From Lachnospiraceae bacterium (GTDB taxonomy: Bacteria > Bacillota > Clostridia > Lachnospirales > Lachnospiraceae), in contig JAFYZH010000082.1 of NCBI GenBank assembly GCA_017548765.1, forward strand, positions 1 through 45,701: a DNA stretch of 45,701 bases. The letters run 5' to 3'. Each line of letters begins with the position of its first letter. Position 1 is the stretch's first letter. Below are positions 15,529-23,583 of this stretch, one piece after another. Made by a program: the position numbers and the translations under genes. The notes under the pieces are model-generated. The model was not told the origin of the DNA and did not search any database. It worked only from the letters and a program-made list of their open reading frames with translations.

Positions 15529-17394
15529 TCACTTACGCGCGTGTTTCTTATCTTTCTTCTCCTGATACATGCGCTTATCTGCCTCCCGCATACAAGCGAG
15601 CATGTTCATGCCCTTACGGCAATAGTAAAAACCGATGCTGGCGGATATCTCGTACGGTTTCCCTGAGCGACCGTTGTACTCGAGTATATCCTGCTGAATG
15701 TCCTTCGACCACTGCTGTGCCTCCGCTTCGTTCTCCGAAGGGAACAGCGCCAGGAATTCGTCGCCGCCGATACGGGCATTGATCCCGAACGGATGCGTGT
15801 GGCGCGACAGGATCTCGCCGAAAGCGATCAGTGCCGCATCGCCCTCCACATGGCCGAACGTATCGTTGATATATTTCAGGCCGTCGAGGTCGATACTGAC
15901 GATGCAGAAGCATTGGCCGGTGCGCTGCAGGCGCTCGTACAGCTTCTTCATGGTATGTTCCATGGCCCTGCGGTTCGGCAACGAGGTCAATGCATCCACG
16001 TAGGACTGCTCACGCAGCTCGCTGACCGATTTTATCTCCTCGAAGATGCGGATCCGTTCCATCGAACTGATCAACGTGAAAACGAGGTTCTTCAAGTAAT
16101 ACTTACATTTATCAAACTGAAGGTTTCTGAAAGCGATGTATCCGAAGCAATAATCCTTCTCATGAAGGGACACCAGATACAGCGGCATGGAATAGTCATA
16201 ATATCCTTCCGGTAAAACGTCCCGGCGGTCGAAACGCTCCTCGAGCATGGTCACGCCGTCGTCGTTTACGATGGCTTTGAGGATCATGTGATCCGTGTAT
16301 TTGCCGACCATCTCAGCGACGTTGTTCTGCCGTTCGTCCTCGTCACAGAAGCAGAAAAACATGTCGCCCAGGCCCAGGCCCTTAACATACGTGTATGCAG
16401 AGAACATCAGTTCGGCCAATGTATCGCTGCCCTCAAATTCGAGGTTCATGTAGGTGCCGTGGTGCATGGCGCGCTGAAGACCTTCCTTATCGCGGAAGAG
16501 ACGCTGGAACGACGCCATATTCAGGTCTCGCTCGCAACCGCAGCTGTTGCGGAAACGCGGCGACAGTTGCAGTCCGACTGTCTTCTCCTGCTCTTTTCCT
16601 TCCCAAATGTTCTTCAGGATGCGGATCGCCGTCTTACCCATTTCGTTATGGGGAACGTGCATCGTCGTAAGCGGAGGGATCTGGAACTGTGCTTCTTCCA
16701 GGTCGTCATATCCGGATATGCAGATGTCCTGCGGAACGCGATATCCACGGTGTGAAAAAGCGTCGCACAGGGAGATCGCCATATAGTCATTCGCACAAAC
16801 TACGGCCTGCGGAAGCTGCGCGTTCTTCGTTATGAACCACTCTGCGGCATCGTCGCCGCGATTACGCCAGTAATCGCCGTAGTAGATCATCCCGTCGGTC
16901 ACTTCTATGCCATATTTATGCATGGTGTCGAGATAGGCCTGAAGACGCAACCTGCCGTCCTCGAGATCCAGACGTCCTGCCATGTAGGCGATGCGTGTGA
17001 AATGATGCTCATTGATAAAGTGCTCGATCATCTCGGTCTGCGAATTATAATCGTCGCCGACGACATTGTAGCATCCTTCGGTGAATGCGCGAAGCGAGAC
17101 GATGGGGCATTCGGCTTCCCGTTTGAAATACTCGGTGATGTATTCCGCCATACCGTCGATCCCATAGGTGTCCGGGGCGATGATGATACCGTCGAAACGT
17201 TTGATGTCCGGGATGTCCACGACATGCATCTCGATGGCTCCAAACAAAGCATTTACCCCGCGGGCGGAAGAATTGACGCAGAACATCACGGCAGCACCGA
17301 TCCTGCGGGCTTCCGTCGAGATCACCGTAGCAATATTCGACTGAAATTCGGATGTAATGTCACCGATACAGCAAAGTACATTCTTCACACTCAT
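15529..17394 (-). CDS. Soluble LacI-type ligand-binding domain fused to a diguanylate cyclase
   Basis: 621 aa with no signal peptide and no membrane helix. Residues 1-295 resemble the sugar-binding part of LacI/GalR regulators (periplasmic-binding fold; IAYMAGRLDLEDGR, VVCANDYMAISLCDA, ISGYDDLEEA, LTTMHVPHNEMG), but the DNA-binding headpiece is absent. A middle region (about 300-445) leads through a predicted helix to a GGDEF domain (about 455-615) with an intact RIGGDEF (about 543-547) and metal-binding DLDGLKYINDTFGH. The RxxD inhibitory site is replaced by HPFG, so feedback inhibition by c-di-GMP at that site is not expected. It is the first gene of an operon with glycan enzymes, which suggests ligand-dependent c-di-GMP production. 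The AAGGTGA site precedes the ATG at 17394. Confidence 0.9.
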   Translation of the reverse strand: MSVKNVLCCIGDITSEFQSNIATVISTEARRIGAAVMFCVNSSARGVNALFGAIEMHVVDIPDIKRFDGIIIAPDTYGIDGMAEYITEYFKREAECPIVSLRAFTEGCYNVVGDDYNSQTEMIEHFINEHHFTRIAYMAGRLDLEDGRLRLQAYLDTMHKYGIEVTDGMIYYGDYWRNRGDDAAEWFITKNAQLPQAVVCANDYMAISLCDAFSHRGYRVPQDICISGYDDLEEAQFQIPPLTTMHVPHNEMGKTAIRILKNIWEGKEQEKTVGLQLSPRFRNSCGCERDLNMASFQRLFRDKEGLQRAMHHGTYMNLEFEGSDTLAELMFSAYTYVKGLGLGDMFFCFCDEDERQNNVAEMVGKYTDHMILKAIVNDDGVTMLEERFDRRDVLPEGYYDYSMPLYLVSLHEKDYCFGYIAFRNLQFDKCKYYLKNLVFTLISSMERIRIFEEIKSVSELREQSYVDALTSLPNRRAMEHTMKKLYERLQRTGQCFCIVSIDLDGLKYINDTFGHVEGDAALIAFGEILSRHTHPFGINARIGGDEFLALFPSENEAEAQQWSKDIQQDILEYNGRSGKPYEISASIGFYYCRKGMNMLACMREADKRMYQEKKDKKHARK

Positions 17395-17479
17395 TCACCT
17401 TCTCTCAAACCCGAAATTCGTTCAGGAGAAACCTTTTTACGACTGCAAAGCCGATTCTCCCCCCATTATTGATAGTGTT

Positions 17480-17508
17480 AGAATAGCAAAAAAACGGAGA
17501 AATGTCAA
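17480..17508 (-). promoter_or_regulatory. Promoter of the GGDEF/glycan operon
   Basis: Minus strand: consensus -35 TTGACA (17508-17503), 17-nt spacer, -10 TATTCT (17485-17480). I see no terminator between argD (stop at 17571) and this promoter, so read-through from the arginine operon is possible. Confidence 0.75.
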
Positions 17509-17570
17509 TCAAAAATGCTCGACACTTTTCCGTTTTTGCTCATTTTTTATGATTTTTTTAGATTTGTCTC

Positions 17571-18767
17571 TTACTTCGCAACAACGCTCTCGATCGCTTT
17601 CGAAAGGCGTACGACCATCTCATCGATGTCCTCTTTTGACGCGATGAGCGGGGGCAGAAAACGCACGGTGTTGTTTGCTGCAGCGATGGTGACGAGGCCG
17701 CCCGCAAGCGCTGCCTTTACCACGTCGATCGCACTGATGCCGTCAAACTGCAGGCCTTGCATCAGGCCCATGCCTCTGTGGTCGCAAATGCAGGAATACT
17801 TCGCCTTCACTTCATCCAGTTTCTTCCACAGGTACTCTCCGTTCTTCTTCGCACCTTCAACGATCTTCTCCTGATCGAAGATGTCCAGGACCGTGTCCAC
17901 AGCGGTGCATACGAGCGGGTTGCAACCATAGGTCGTGCCGTGGTCGCCGCGTGTCATGGTCGCTGCCTTTTCATTGCACAGGAAGGCGCCGACGGGAACG
18001 CCGCAACCCAAAGCCTTCGCGGAAAGCAGGATGTCCGGCTTCACGCCGTAGCCCTGGTGCGCGAACATATAACCGGTCCGGCCCATGCCGCACTGGATCT
18101 CATCGAAGATCAAAAGCGCGTCATTTTCGTCGCAGAGCTTCCGAACGCCCTCCAGGAACTCCTGGGTGGCCGGGAAAATGCCTCCTTCGCCCTGTACAGG
18201 CTCTAAAATGATCGCAGCGGTATTTTTATCGACGAGCGCGGAAACCGTGCTTAAATCGTTGAATTTCGCGAAACCGACGTTGTCGAACAGCGGAGCGAAC
18301 GGAGTGCGGTACTCCTCATGTCCGGTCACCGCAACAGCGCCGGTCGTTCTGCCGTGGAAGCTGTCTTCCATCGCAACAATATTGTAGTTCTTCTTTCCCT
18401 TGTTGTTCGCATATTTCTTCGCGAGCTTCAGCGCGCCCTCGACCGCTTCCGCACCGCTGTTGGTGAAGAAAACGCGGTCCATGCCGGACGCCTTTATCAG
18501 TTTCTGCGCCGCATTTGCCAGAGGAACATGGTAGAACAGGTTGGAAACGTGGATGAGTTTATCCACCTGTGCCTTCAATGCGGAGTTATACTTCTTATTT
18601 CCGTAACCGAGCGCCATTACGCCGATGCCGGAACCGAAATCCAGGTAATCCTTACCGTCCAGATCGTAGAGGTACATGCCCTCGCCATGGTCGAACGCTA
18701 TCGGGAACCGGGAGTAGACCTGCAAAAGCGCATCTTCGGTCTGTTTGATCACTGCCTCAGTCTTCAT
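17571..18767 (-). CDS. argD: Acetylornithine aminotransferase
   Basis: 398 aa, typical for this class III PLP aminotransferase, which converts N-acetylglutamate semialdehyde to N-acetylornithine with glutamate as donor. Visible marks: [48 protein letters not shown] and the PLP lysine in [11 protein letters not shown], then [17 protein letters not shown] lies before the ATG at 18767, 10 nt after the argB stop, so it is third in the GNAT-argJ-argB-argD unit after the GNAT gene. Class III enzymes overlap in specificity (ornithine, succinylornithine), but the arginine context makes argD the best call. Confidence 0.95.
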   Translation of the reverse strand: MKTEAVIKQTEDALLQVYSRFPIAFDHGEGMYLYDLDGKDYLDFGSGIGVMALGYGNKKYNSALKAQVDKLIHVSNLFYHVPLANAAQKLIKASGMDRVFFTNSGAEAVEGALKLAKKYANNKGKKNYNIVAMEDSFHGRTTGAVAVTGHEEYRTPFAPLFDNVGFAKFNDLSTVSALVDKNTAAIILEPVQGEGGIFPATQEFLEGVRKLCDENDALLIFDEIQCGMGRTGYMFAHQGYGVKPDILLSAKALGCGVPVGAFLCNEKAATMTRGDHGTTYGCNPLVCTAVDTVLDIFDQEKIVEGAKKNGEYLWKKLDEVKAKYSCICDHRGMGLMQGLQFDGISAIDVVKAALAGGLVTIAAANNTVRFLPPLIASKEDIDEMVVRLSKAIESVVAK

Positions 18768-18777
18768 AAAACCCTCC

Positions 18778-19668
18778 TTAATCCTGCGGATTATACAACT
18801 CGCTGTCCTTACTCAGGATCGCTGTCCCGATCCCTTTATTCGTGAAGATCTCAAGTAACAGACAATGCAGGATGCGGCCGTCCATGATGTGGACGCGTGA
18901 AACGCCGTTCTGTACGGCGTCCATGCAATTCTGCAGCTTCGGAAGCATGCCGCCGCCGACATTGCCGCTCGCGAGCAGCTCTTCCATCTGGTCGATGGGC
19001 AGCTCGCTGATGAGGCTCGAGGGATCCTTCGGGTCGCGGTATACGCCCGGAACGTCCGTCAGGAACGCCAGCTTCTCCGCCTTCATCGCACGTGCGATCG
19101 CGCAGGCTGCATCGTCCGCATTGATATTATACGTATTGTATTCGTCGTCATAACCGATCGGGCAAACGATCGGCAGGAAATCCTTCTCCAAAAGGTCGTA
19201 CAGGATCTTCGGGTTCACGTGGTCGATATCACCCACGAAGCCGATGTCCTCGCCGCCGGCCAGTTTCTTCTGCACGTGCAGCAGGCCGCCGTCCTTACCG
19301 CTGATGCCGACGCCGAGCACGCCCAGCTCCTGCACCATCTTCACGAGGTCCTTATTCACACGGTTGAGCACCATCTCCGCGATCTCCATGGTCGCCGCGT
19401 CAGTTACACGCAGGCCGTTGACGAAGCGCGGCTCCATGCCGGCCTTCTCCACCCATTTGCTGATCGCCTTACCGCCGCCATGTACGATGATCGGCTTGAA
19501 ACCGACCAACTTCAACAGTACGACGTCCTTGATGACGTTCTTCTGAAGTTCCTCATCCGCCATGGCGCTACCGCCGTACTTTACGACGATGACCTTGCGG
19601 TTAAATCTCTGAATATACGGCAGGGCCTCGATGAGCACTTCTGCCTTCTGCATGATCTTCTCTTCCAT
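18778..19668 (-). CDS. argB: Acetylglutamate kinase
   Basis: 296 aa. It phosphorylates N-acetylglutamate with ATP, usually the feedback-controlled step when argJ is present. The amino-acid kinase fold is shown by [45 protein letters not shown] and [15 protein letters not shown]. The N-terminal helix before the kinase core (about 1-22, [19 protein letters not shown]) is the type found in hexameric, arginine-sensitive enzymes; arginine inhibition is therefore likely but inferred. GGAGG is 8 nt before the ATG at 19668. It lies 19 nt after argJ and 10 nt before argD. Confidence 0.96.
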   Translation of the reverse strand: MEEKIMQKAEVLIEALPYIQRFNRKVIVVKYGGSAMADEELQKNVIKDVVLLKLVGFKPIIVHGGGKAISKWVEKAGMEPRFVNGLRVTDAATMEIAEMVLNRVNKDLVKMVQELGVLGVGISGKDGGLLHVQKKLAGGEDIGFVGDIDHVNPKILYDLLEKDFLPIVCPIGYDDEYNTYNINADDAACAIARAMKAEKLAFLTDVPGVYRDPKDPSSLISELPIDQMEELLASGNVGGGMLPKLQNCMDAVQNGVSRVHIMDGRILHCLLLEIFTNKGIGTAILSKDSELYNPQD

Positions 19669-19687
19669 GATAGTTTCCTCCGACTTA

Positions 19688-20911
19688 TTATGAGCGATAG
19701 TCGCCGTTGATCTTTACGTAGTCATAGGTCAGGTCGCAGCCCCACGCGGTCGCGGTCTCTGAACCGTTCTTCATGTCGCAGACAGCGGTCACATATTCCT
19801 GGGAGAGGATCTTCGTCGCCTCTTCCTCGCTATACACTGCGTACATGCCGTCCTTGATGACCTGAACGCGTCCCGCGCTGCTCTCGAAATAGATGTCCAC
19901 GCGCTCGGGATCGAAGTTCACGCCGCTGTAGCCCATCGCGCACATGATACGTCCGCTGTTCGCGTCGTGGCCGAAGATCATCGCCTTCGTCAGGCTGGAT
20001 GTGATGACGCTCTTAGCCAATGTACGTGCGTGCTCTTTCGTATCTGCGTTCTTTACGGTAACTTCGAAGAGGCAGGTACAGCCTTCGCCGTCGCCCGCGA
20101 TCATCTTCGACAGACCAACCATAACGCCGTGCAGTGCCTCACAGAAGGCATCATAGTCAGCGCCGGGGGCGTCGATCTTCGCATTGCCCGCCTGGCCATT
20201 TGCCAGCAGGAGCACGGTGTCGTTTGTGGAGGTGTCGCCGTCCACGGAGATCATATTAAATGTATCCACAACGTCTTCCTTCAGAGCCAGTGTCAGGAGC
20301 TCCTTGCTGATGGAAACGTCGGTGGTGATGAAGCAAAGCATGGTGCACATGTTCGGATGGATCATGCCCGAACCCTTACACATGCCGCCGATCACTGCCT
20401 TCTTGCCGCCTACGGTGAACTCGTATGCGATCTCCTTCGGCTTCGTGTCGGTGGTCATGATGGAGCGTGCCGCGATGTGGCCGTGCTCCAAGTCATCGCC
20501 CTTCGCATCCTTCAACAGGCCGATGCCGTTTACGATGCGGTCGATCGGCAACTGCATACCGATGACGCCGGTCGATGCTACTGCGACTGCATCTGCCGGA
20601 ATGCCGAAAGCAGCTGCGGCAGCATCTGCCGTCTGCTTGCAGTAGTCGTAACCTTCCTTACCCGTACATGCATTTGCGATGCCGGCATTGATGATAACCG
20701 CCTGCAGGTAATCGCTGTTGTCAACGACTGCCTTATCCCACAAAACAGGCGCTGCCTTTACTACGTTCGTGGTAAAGGTCGCTGCTGCCTTACAGGGGCT
20801 CGTCGAGTAAACGAGCGCCATGTCGTTGCGCTCCTTATATTTGATACCGGCTGCAACGCCGGCTGCTTCAAAACCTTGTGCTGCGGTAACTCCGCCTTCG
20901 ATCTTCTTCAT
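19688..20911 (-). CDS. argJ: Glutamate/ornithine N-acetyltransferase
   Basis: 407 aa. ArgJ moves the acetyl group from N-acetylornithine to glutamate, recycling it; some members also use acetyl-CoA. The autocleavage site is visible as [12 protein letters not shown], where the threonine becomes the nucleophile at the N-terminus of the beta chain (about residue 114-118). Further marks are [38 protein letters not shown] and [16 protein letters not shown]. The start is the ATG at 20911, 8 nt after GGAGAG; a TTG two codons earlier is too close to that site. It follows the GNAT gene by 12 nt. argC, needed between argB and argD, is missing from this cluster. Confidence 0.95.
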   Translation of the reverse strand: MKKIEGGVTAAQGFEAAGVAAGIKYKERNDMALVYSTSPCKAAATFTTNVVKAAPVLWDKAVVDNSDYLQAVIINAGIANACTGKEGYDYCKQTADAAAAAFGIPADAVAVASTGVIGMQLPIDRIVNGIGLLKDAKGDDLEHGHIAARSIMTTDTKPKEIAYEFTVGGKKAVIGGMCKGSGMIHPNMCTMLCFITTDVSISKELLTLALKEDVVDTFNMISVDGDTSTNDTVLLLANGQAGNAKIDAPGADYDAFCEALHGVMVGLSKMIAGDGEGCTCLFEVTVKNADTKEHARTLAKSVITSSLTKAMIFGHDANSGRIMCAMGYSGVNFDPERVDIYFESSAGRVQVIKDGMYAVYSEEEATKILSQEYVTAVCDMKNGSETATAWGCDLTYDYVKINGDYRS

Positions 20912-20923
20912 AACCAATCTCTC

Positions 20924-21448
20924 CTATTTGTTGTACGCGATGATATTCTTCTCATTCAGCGTAAAGTCGTAATAGTTCAAGTCCTCTCGCTTCGTCCAGC
21001 CGATCTGATGCCAGAACTTGTTGCCGACATCGTTCGTGGTGAACGCGATCAGGGACACTTTATTGATCTTCTCTTCGCGAAGTGCCTTCATGCAGAACAC
21101 TACCATGGCCTTGCCGATGCCTCGCATACGGTAATCCTCATGCACGCATACGTGGTACAGGCAGCCTCGTCGGCCGTCGTGCCCGCACAGGATCGCTCCG
21201 ACGATCTTACCGTCCTCCACAGCGACCACGCTGGTGCTGGGATTACGCTTCAGGAAGACCTCCACGCCCTCGCGCGAGTCGTCCACGCTTCGGATCGCAA
21301 ATCCGTGGATGCTCATCCACAGCTTGTAGACCCCCTCGTAATCATCGATCGTCATAACACGGATCTGTGCCGTATTCTTGGAAGATTTCTTCACAGCCTT
21401 CTGCGTAGAAGCGCTCTTAGAAGTATTTTCTTTCGTACATTTTGCCAT
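20924..21448 (-). CDS. GNAT acetyltransferase, candidate N-acetylglutamate synthase
   Basis: 174 aa: a Lys/Ser/Thr-rich tail (1-29) followed by one GNAT domain (about 30-165). The acetyl-CoA-binding motif A is VHEDYRMRGIGKAMV (about 112-126), preceded by GAILCGHDGRRGCLYHV. GNAT domains transfer acetyl groups from acetyl-CoA to amines. The gene is first in the unit with argJ, argB and argD, directly behind a promoter with paired palindromes. Short GNAT proteins acting as N-acetylglutamate synthase are known in other bacteria, and an argJ cycle needs priming; that function is an inference here, and a YpeA-like unknown substrate is the alternative. The AAGGAGC site fixes the ATG at 21448; the longer frame runs through the operator palindromes. 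Confidence 0.85.
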   Translation of the reverse strand: MAKCTKENTSKSASTQKAVKKSSKNTAQIRVMTIDDYEGVYKLWMSIHGFAIRSVDDSREGVEVFLKRNPSTSVVAVEDGKIVGAILCGHDGRRGCLYHVCVHEDYRMRGIGKAMVVFCMKALREEKINKVSLIAFTTNDVGNKFWHQIGWTKREDLNYYDFTLNEKNIIAYNK

Positions 21449-21489
21449 AACTGCTCCTTCGACCGGCCCGTTATACCGGATGAAACTCA

Positions 21490-21515
21490 TTTTATGCATC
21501 GATATCTGCATAAAA
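21490..21515. promoter_or_regulatory. Operator candidate 1 of the arginine operon
   Basis: TTTTATGCA (21490-21498) and TGCATAAAA (21507-21515) are perfect 9-bp inverted repeats around TCGATATC. It lies in the leader, about 40-65 nt downstream of the predicted start site. An ArgR/AhrC hexamer is the expected regulator of such genes, but the half-site differs from the E. coli TGAAT consensus. Confidence 0.6.
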
Positions 21516-21520
21516 TACGG

Positions 21521-21546
21521 CTTTATGCATGAAAATATGTATAAAT
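21521..21546. promoter_or_regulatory. Operator candidate 2 of the arginine operon
   Basis: TTTATGCAT (21522-21530) and ATGTATAAA (21537-21545) form a 24-bp dyad with one G/T discrepancy. Its centre is 31 bp from the centre of dyad 1, close to three helical turns, so two bound proteins would face the same side of the DNA. Confidence 0.6.
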
Positions 21547-21562
21547 AGTGCCGTATTGACCA

Positions 21563-21591
21563 ATTATACACCCGAAGCCCCCGAAATGCAA
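21563..21591 (-). promoter_or_regulatory. Promoter of the GNAT-argJBD operon
   Basis: Minus strand: -35 TTGCAT (21591-21586), 17-nt spacer, consensus -10 TATAAT (21568-21563). The predicted start near 21556 puts both dyads in the first 70 nt of the transcript. Confidence 0.8.
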
Positions 21592-21648
21592 TACCTTTTT
21601 AGACTTTTTCATGCATTTCCCCGCGCCGAGGACTTCCCGGGGGCTTCT

Positions 21649-21880
21649 CTTACGCGCATTTTCGGAAAATGCTTCCTTTTGCGCGTAAGATCGCACTGAC
21701 CCGGAAGTATATCTTACGCGTATTTTGGTGAAAAGCTTCCTTTTGCGCGTAAGATCGCACTGACCCGGAAGCTTTTCTTACGCGCATTTTGGTGAAAAGC
21801 TTCCTTTTGCGCGTAAGAGCGCACTGACCCGGAAGCCTTTCTTACGCGTATTTTGGTGAAAAGCTTCCTTTTGCGCGTAA
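21649..21880. repeat. 64-bp tandem repeats, each containing a palindrome
   Basis: Three full units (21649-21712, 21713-21776, 21777-21840) and a 40-bp partial fourth (21841-21880) with a period of exactly 64 bp and high identity. Every unit begins CTTACGCGCA or CTTACGCGTA and has TGCGCGTAAG 21 nt later, so each can form a 10-bp hairpin; the spacer ATCGCACTGACCCGGAAG is conserved. Because 64 is not a multiple of three, reading frames through it shift at each unit, which argues against a coding repeat. It lies between the mgtE stop and the arginine-operon promoter. Confidence 0.95.
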
Positions 21881-21937
21881 AGCCCCAGACATCGAAAGGG
21901 ACAGCGAGCGCCAAAACGCGCCCCCTGCCCCGTATAA

Positions 21938-23362
21938 TTAACCTGCCAGCTTCATGACTTCGATCAGAAGCAGCCAGCTCATTCCGTAATAAGTCACAAC
22001 GGCCGCGAGGTCGTTGATGGTCGTGATCAGCGGGCCGGACGCCACCGCGGGGTCCACCTTCATCTTCTTGAAGACCAGCGGGATCACGGTGCCGACGATG
22101 CTCGCGATCAACATCGCGACTACGATGCTGATGCCGATGCACGCGGACACTGCATAGGAAAATGTCAATGTCTTGCCTTTAAACAGCATGATGTACAGGC
22201 CCAGCAGGGCAAATGAGATGCCGCCCAGGATGAGTCCGTTGCACAGGCCGACGCGCATTTCCTTAAAGACCAGGCCGACCTTCTGCCGCCGCGTCAGGTT
22301 TTCATCCATCAGCACGCGGATGGTCACCGCCAGCGACTGCGTGCCGCCGTTACCTGCCATATCCAGGATCAGCGACTGGAACGCGATGATCAGCGTCAAC
22401 TGCGAAACGACCTTCTCGAACGCCCCGACCACGCTGGAAACCAGCATGCCCAGACCCAGCAGCACCAACAGCCACGGCAAGCGCTTCCGCAAGCTCTGCG
22501 TCAGCGGCTCCGAAAGATCTTCCTCCGCGGTCAGACCTGCCAGTCGTGCGTAATCTTCGCCCATCTCGTCATCGACTACTTCGATGATGTTCTGCGCGGT
22601 GATGACACCCTGGATGTGGTTCTGATTATTCAGGACCGGGATGTATGCCTCCGAATAGTCCTTCAGTCGTTCGATACAACTGTCGATATCTTCATGTCCG
22701 TAAACGTAAGGGAAGGATGTCACTACCAGGCTCTCCAGCGGTGTGGAGTTGCGGGCAATGATGAGCTCTTTCAGGTCGATCGCTCCGTAGTACTCGCCAT
22801 TCTCGTCCTCAACGAAGATCGTGGCAATGTTATCATTTTCCGCCGCCTGCTCGATCAGGCTGGACATAGCCTGCTTCACGGTCAGGTTCTCACGGATCAC
22901 GATGAAATTCGCCGTCATCTTACTACCGATCTCATCCTCATCGTACGCCGCGATCATCTCGACCTCGCGCCGCGCCTCCGGTTCCATGCTGGAAATGATC
23001 AGCGTGCGCCGCTCTTTCTCGATGCCCTTCAGCAGCTGCGCCGCCGTGTCCGTCTCCAGGTTACTGATGATGTCCGCCGCTTTTTTGATATCCATCTCAT
23101 CAATAAAGCGCTTCGTATCCTCTTCTTCCGTGTATTCAAAAACAGCGGATAAAACTTCGGTGCCCAGCACCCGATAAAGTTTTACCCGCTCGGAAGATGA
23201 CAGTTTAGGGAGAACCTCAGCAATATCATTTTCATGATAATCACCGAGCTTCTCTTGCATCACCTTCGGGGAGGTCTGACTTCGGACGATCGCCATAATC
23301 TCGCCTTCATAGTCCGGTCGCTTCGCAACCTCTGTTTCCATAAGCTCAAGTTCTTCGCTCAT
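21938..23362 (-). CDS. mgtE: MgtE-type magnesium transporter
   Basis: 474 aa, typical of MgtE, a homodimeric Mg2+ channel gated by cytoplasmic Mg2+ binding. Order: N domain of helical repeats (about 20-135), tandem CBS domains (about 140-270; RENLTVKQAM, YIPVLNNQNHIQGVITAQN), connecting helix, and five membrane helices (about 285-474) with DMAGNGGTQSLAV and the pore-lining DPAVASGPLITTINDLAAV. GGAGG sits 9-10 nt before the ATG at 23362. It lies downstream of clpX, separated by the structured element at 23416-23582. I looked for an M-box (ykoK) riboswitch in the leader and did not find its conserved core. Confidence 0.96.
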   Translation of the reverse strand: MSEELELMETEVAKRPDYEGEIMAIVRSQTSPKVMQEKLGDYHENDIAEVLPKLSSSERVKLYRVLGTEVLSAVFEYTEEEDTKRFIDEMDIKKAADIISNLETDTAAQLLKGIEKERRTLIISSMEPEARREVEMIAAYDEDEIGSKMTANFIVIRENLTVKQAMSSLIEQAAENDNIATIFVEDENGEYYGAIDLKELIIARNSTPLESLVVTSFPYVYGHEDIDSCIERLKDYSEAYIPVLNNQNHIQGVITAQNIIEVVDDEMGEDYARLAGLTAEEDLSEPLTQSLRKRLPWLLVLLGLGMLVSSVVGAFEKVVSQLTLIIAFQSLILDMAGNGGTQSLAVTIRVLMDENLTRRQKVGLVFKEMRVGLCNGLILGGISFALLGLYIMLFKGKTLTFSYAVSACIGISIVVAMLIASIVGTVIPLVFKKMKVDPAVASGPLITTINDLAAVVTYYGMSWLLLIEVMKLAG

Positions 23363-23415
23363 TTCGTCAGTACCTCCTTCTCGTGATATTTTTTCGTTTG
23401 CTATTCATGTTGTCG

Positions 23416-23582
23416 CGAATACTACGGATTGCTCCGCGCTTTGCGCTCTCGAAATCCTACGACCATTCGCCATCCTCCTCGTTTCCCTTCGGGAACCGGG
23501 ATGGCTCATGTTCGTTCGGTTCTCAAGGTCCCGTATGCGAATGCAAGCATTCGCAACGTGGACTTTTCGAACCTAGTATTCG
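23416..23582 (-). ncRNA. Candidate structured RNA: four-helix junction between clpX and mgtE
   Basis: On the minus strand a closing stem CGAATACTA (23582-23574) with TAGTATTCG (23424-23416) encloses three hairpins. P2: GGTTC/GAACC, then GTCC/GGAC, then GCGAATGC/GCATTCGC (plus 23537-23554). P3: GCCATCC/GGATGGC with a TTCCC-GAAG-GGAA type tip. P4: GGATT/AATCC with GCGC-AAA-GCGC. The element begins one base after the clpX stop codon and ends 53 nt before the mgtE start. No U-tract follows, so it is not a simple terminator. It could be a regulatory leader of mgtE, a processed RNA, or a dispersed intergenic repeat; the sequence alone cannot decide. Confidence 0.6.
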
Positions 23583-23583
23583 T

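Larger units (their letters stand above)
21449..21937. other. Non-coding interval between mgtE and the arginine operon
   Basis: This 489-bp interval holds the 5' leader, twin operator and promoter of the arginine operon (21490-21591) and a block of 64-bp palindromic tandem repeats (21649-21880). The rest (21881-21937) has a GC-rich imperfect hairpin just after the mgtE stop without a U-tract. No coding region is convincing. Confidence 0.7.

Noticed and set aside
19967-21532. A 521-codon open frame on the plus strand across the arginine operon
   Set aside because: It is antisense to argJ and the GNAT gene, both of which have strong family motifs, ribosome binding sites and operon structure. 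The frame has no recognisable domain and arises from codon bias.
21649-21880. CRISPR array
   Set aside because: The units are almost entirely identical over 64 bp with no variable spacers, and no cas genes are present.
21714-22142. A minus-strand frame encoding a repetitive basic peptide downstream of mgtE
   Set aside because: It reads through the 64-bp repeats and overlaps the mgtE 3' end in another frame. The period is not a multiple of three, so the repeat is not selected as protein.
23363-23583. M-box magnesium riboswitch upstream of mgtE
   Set aside because: The leader is highly structured, but I could not find the conserved M-box core sequences, and the helix layout is a four-way junction closed by a 9-bp stem.
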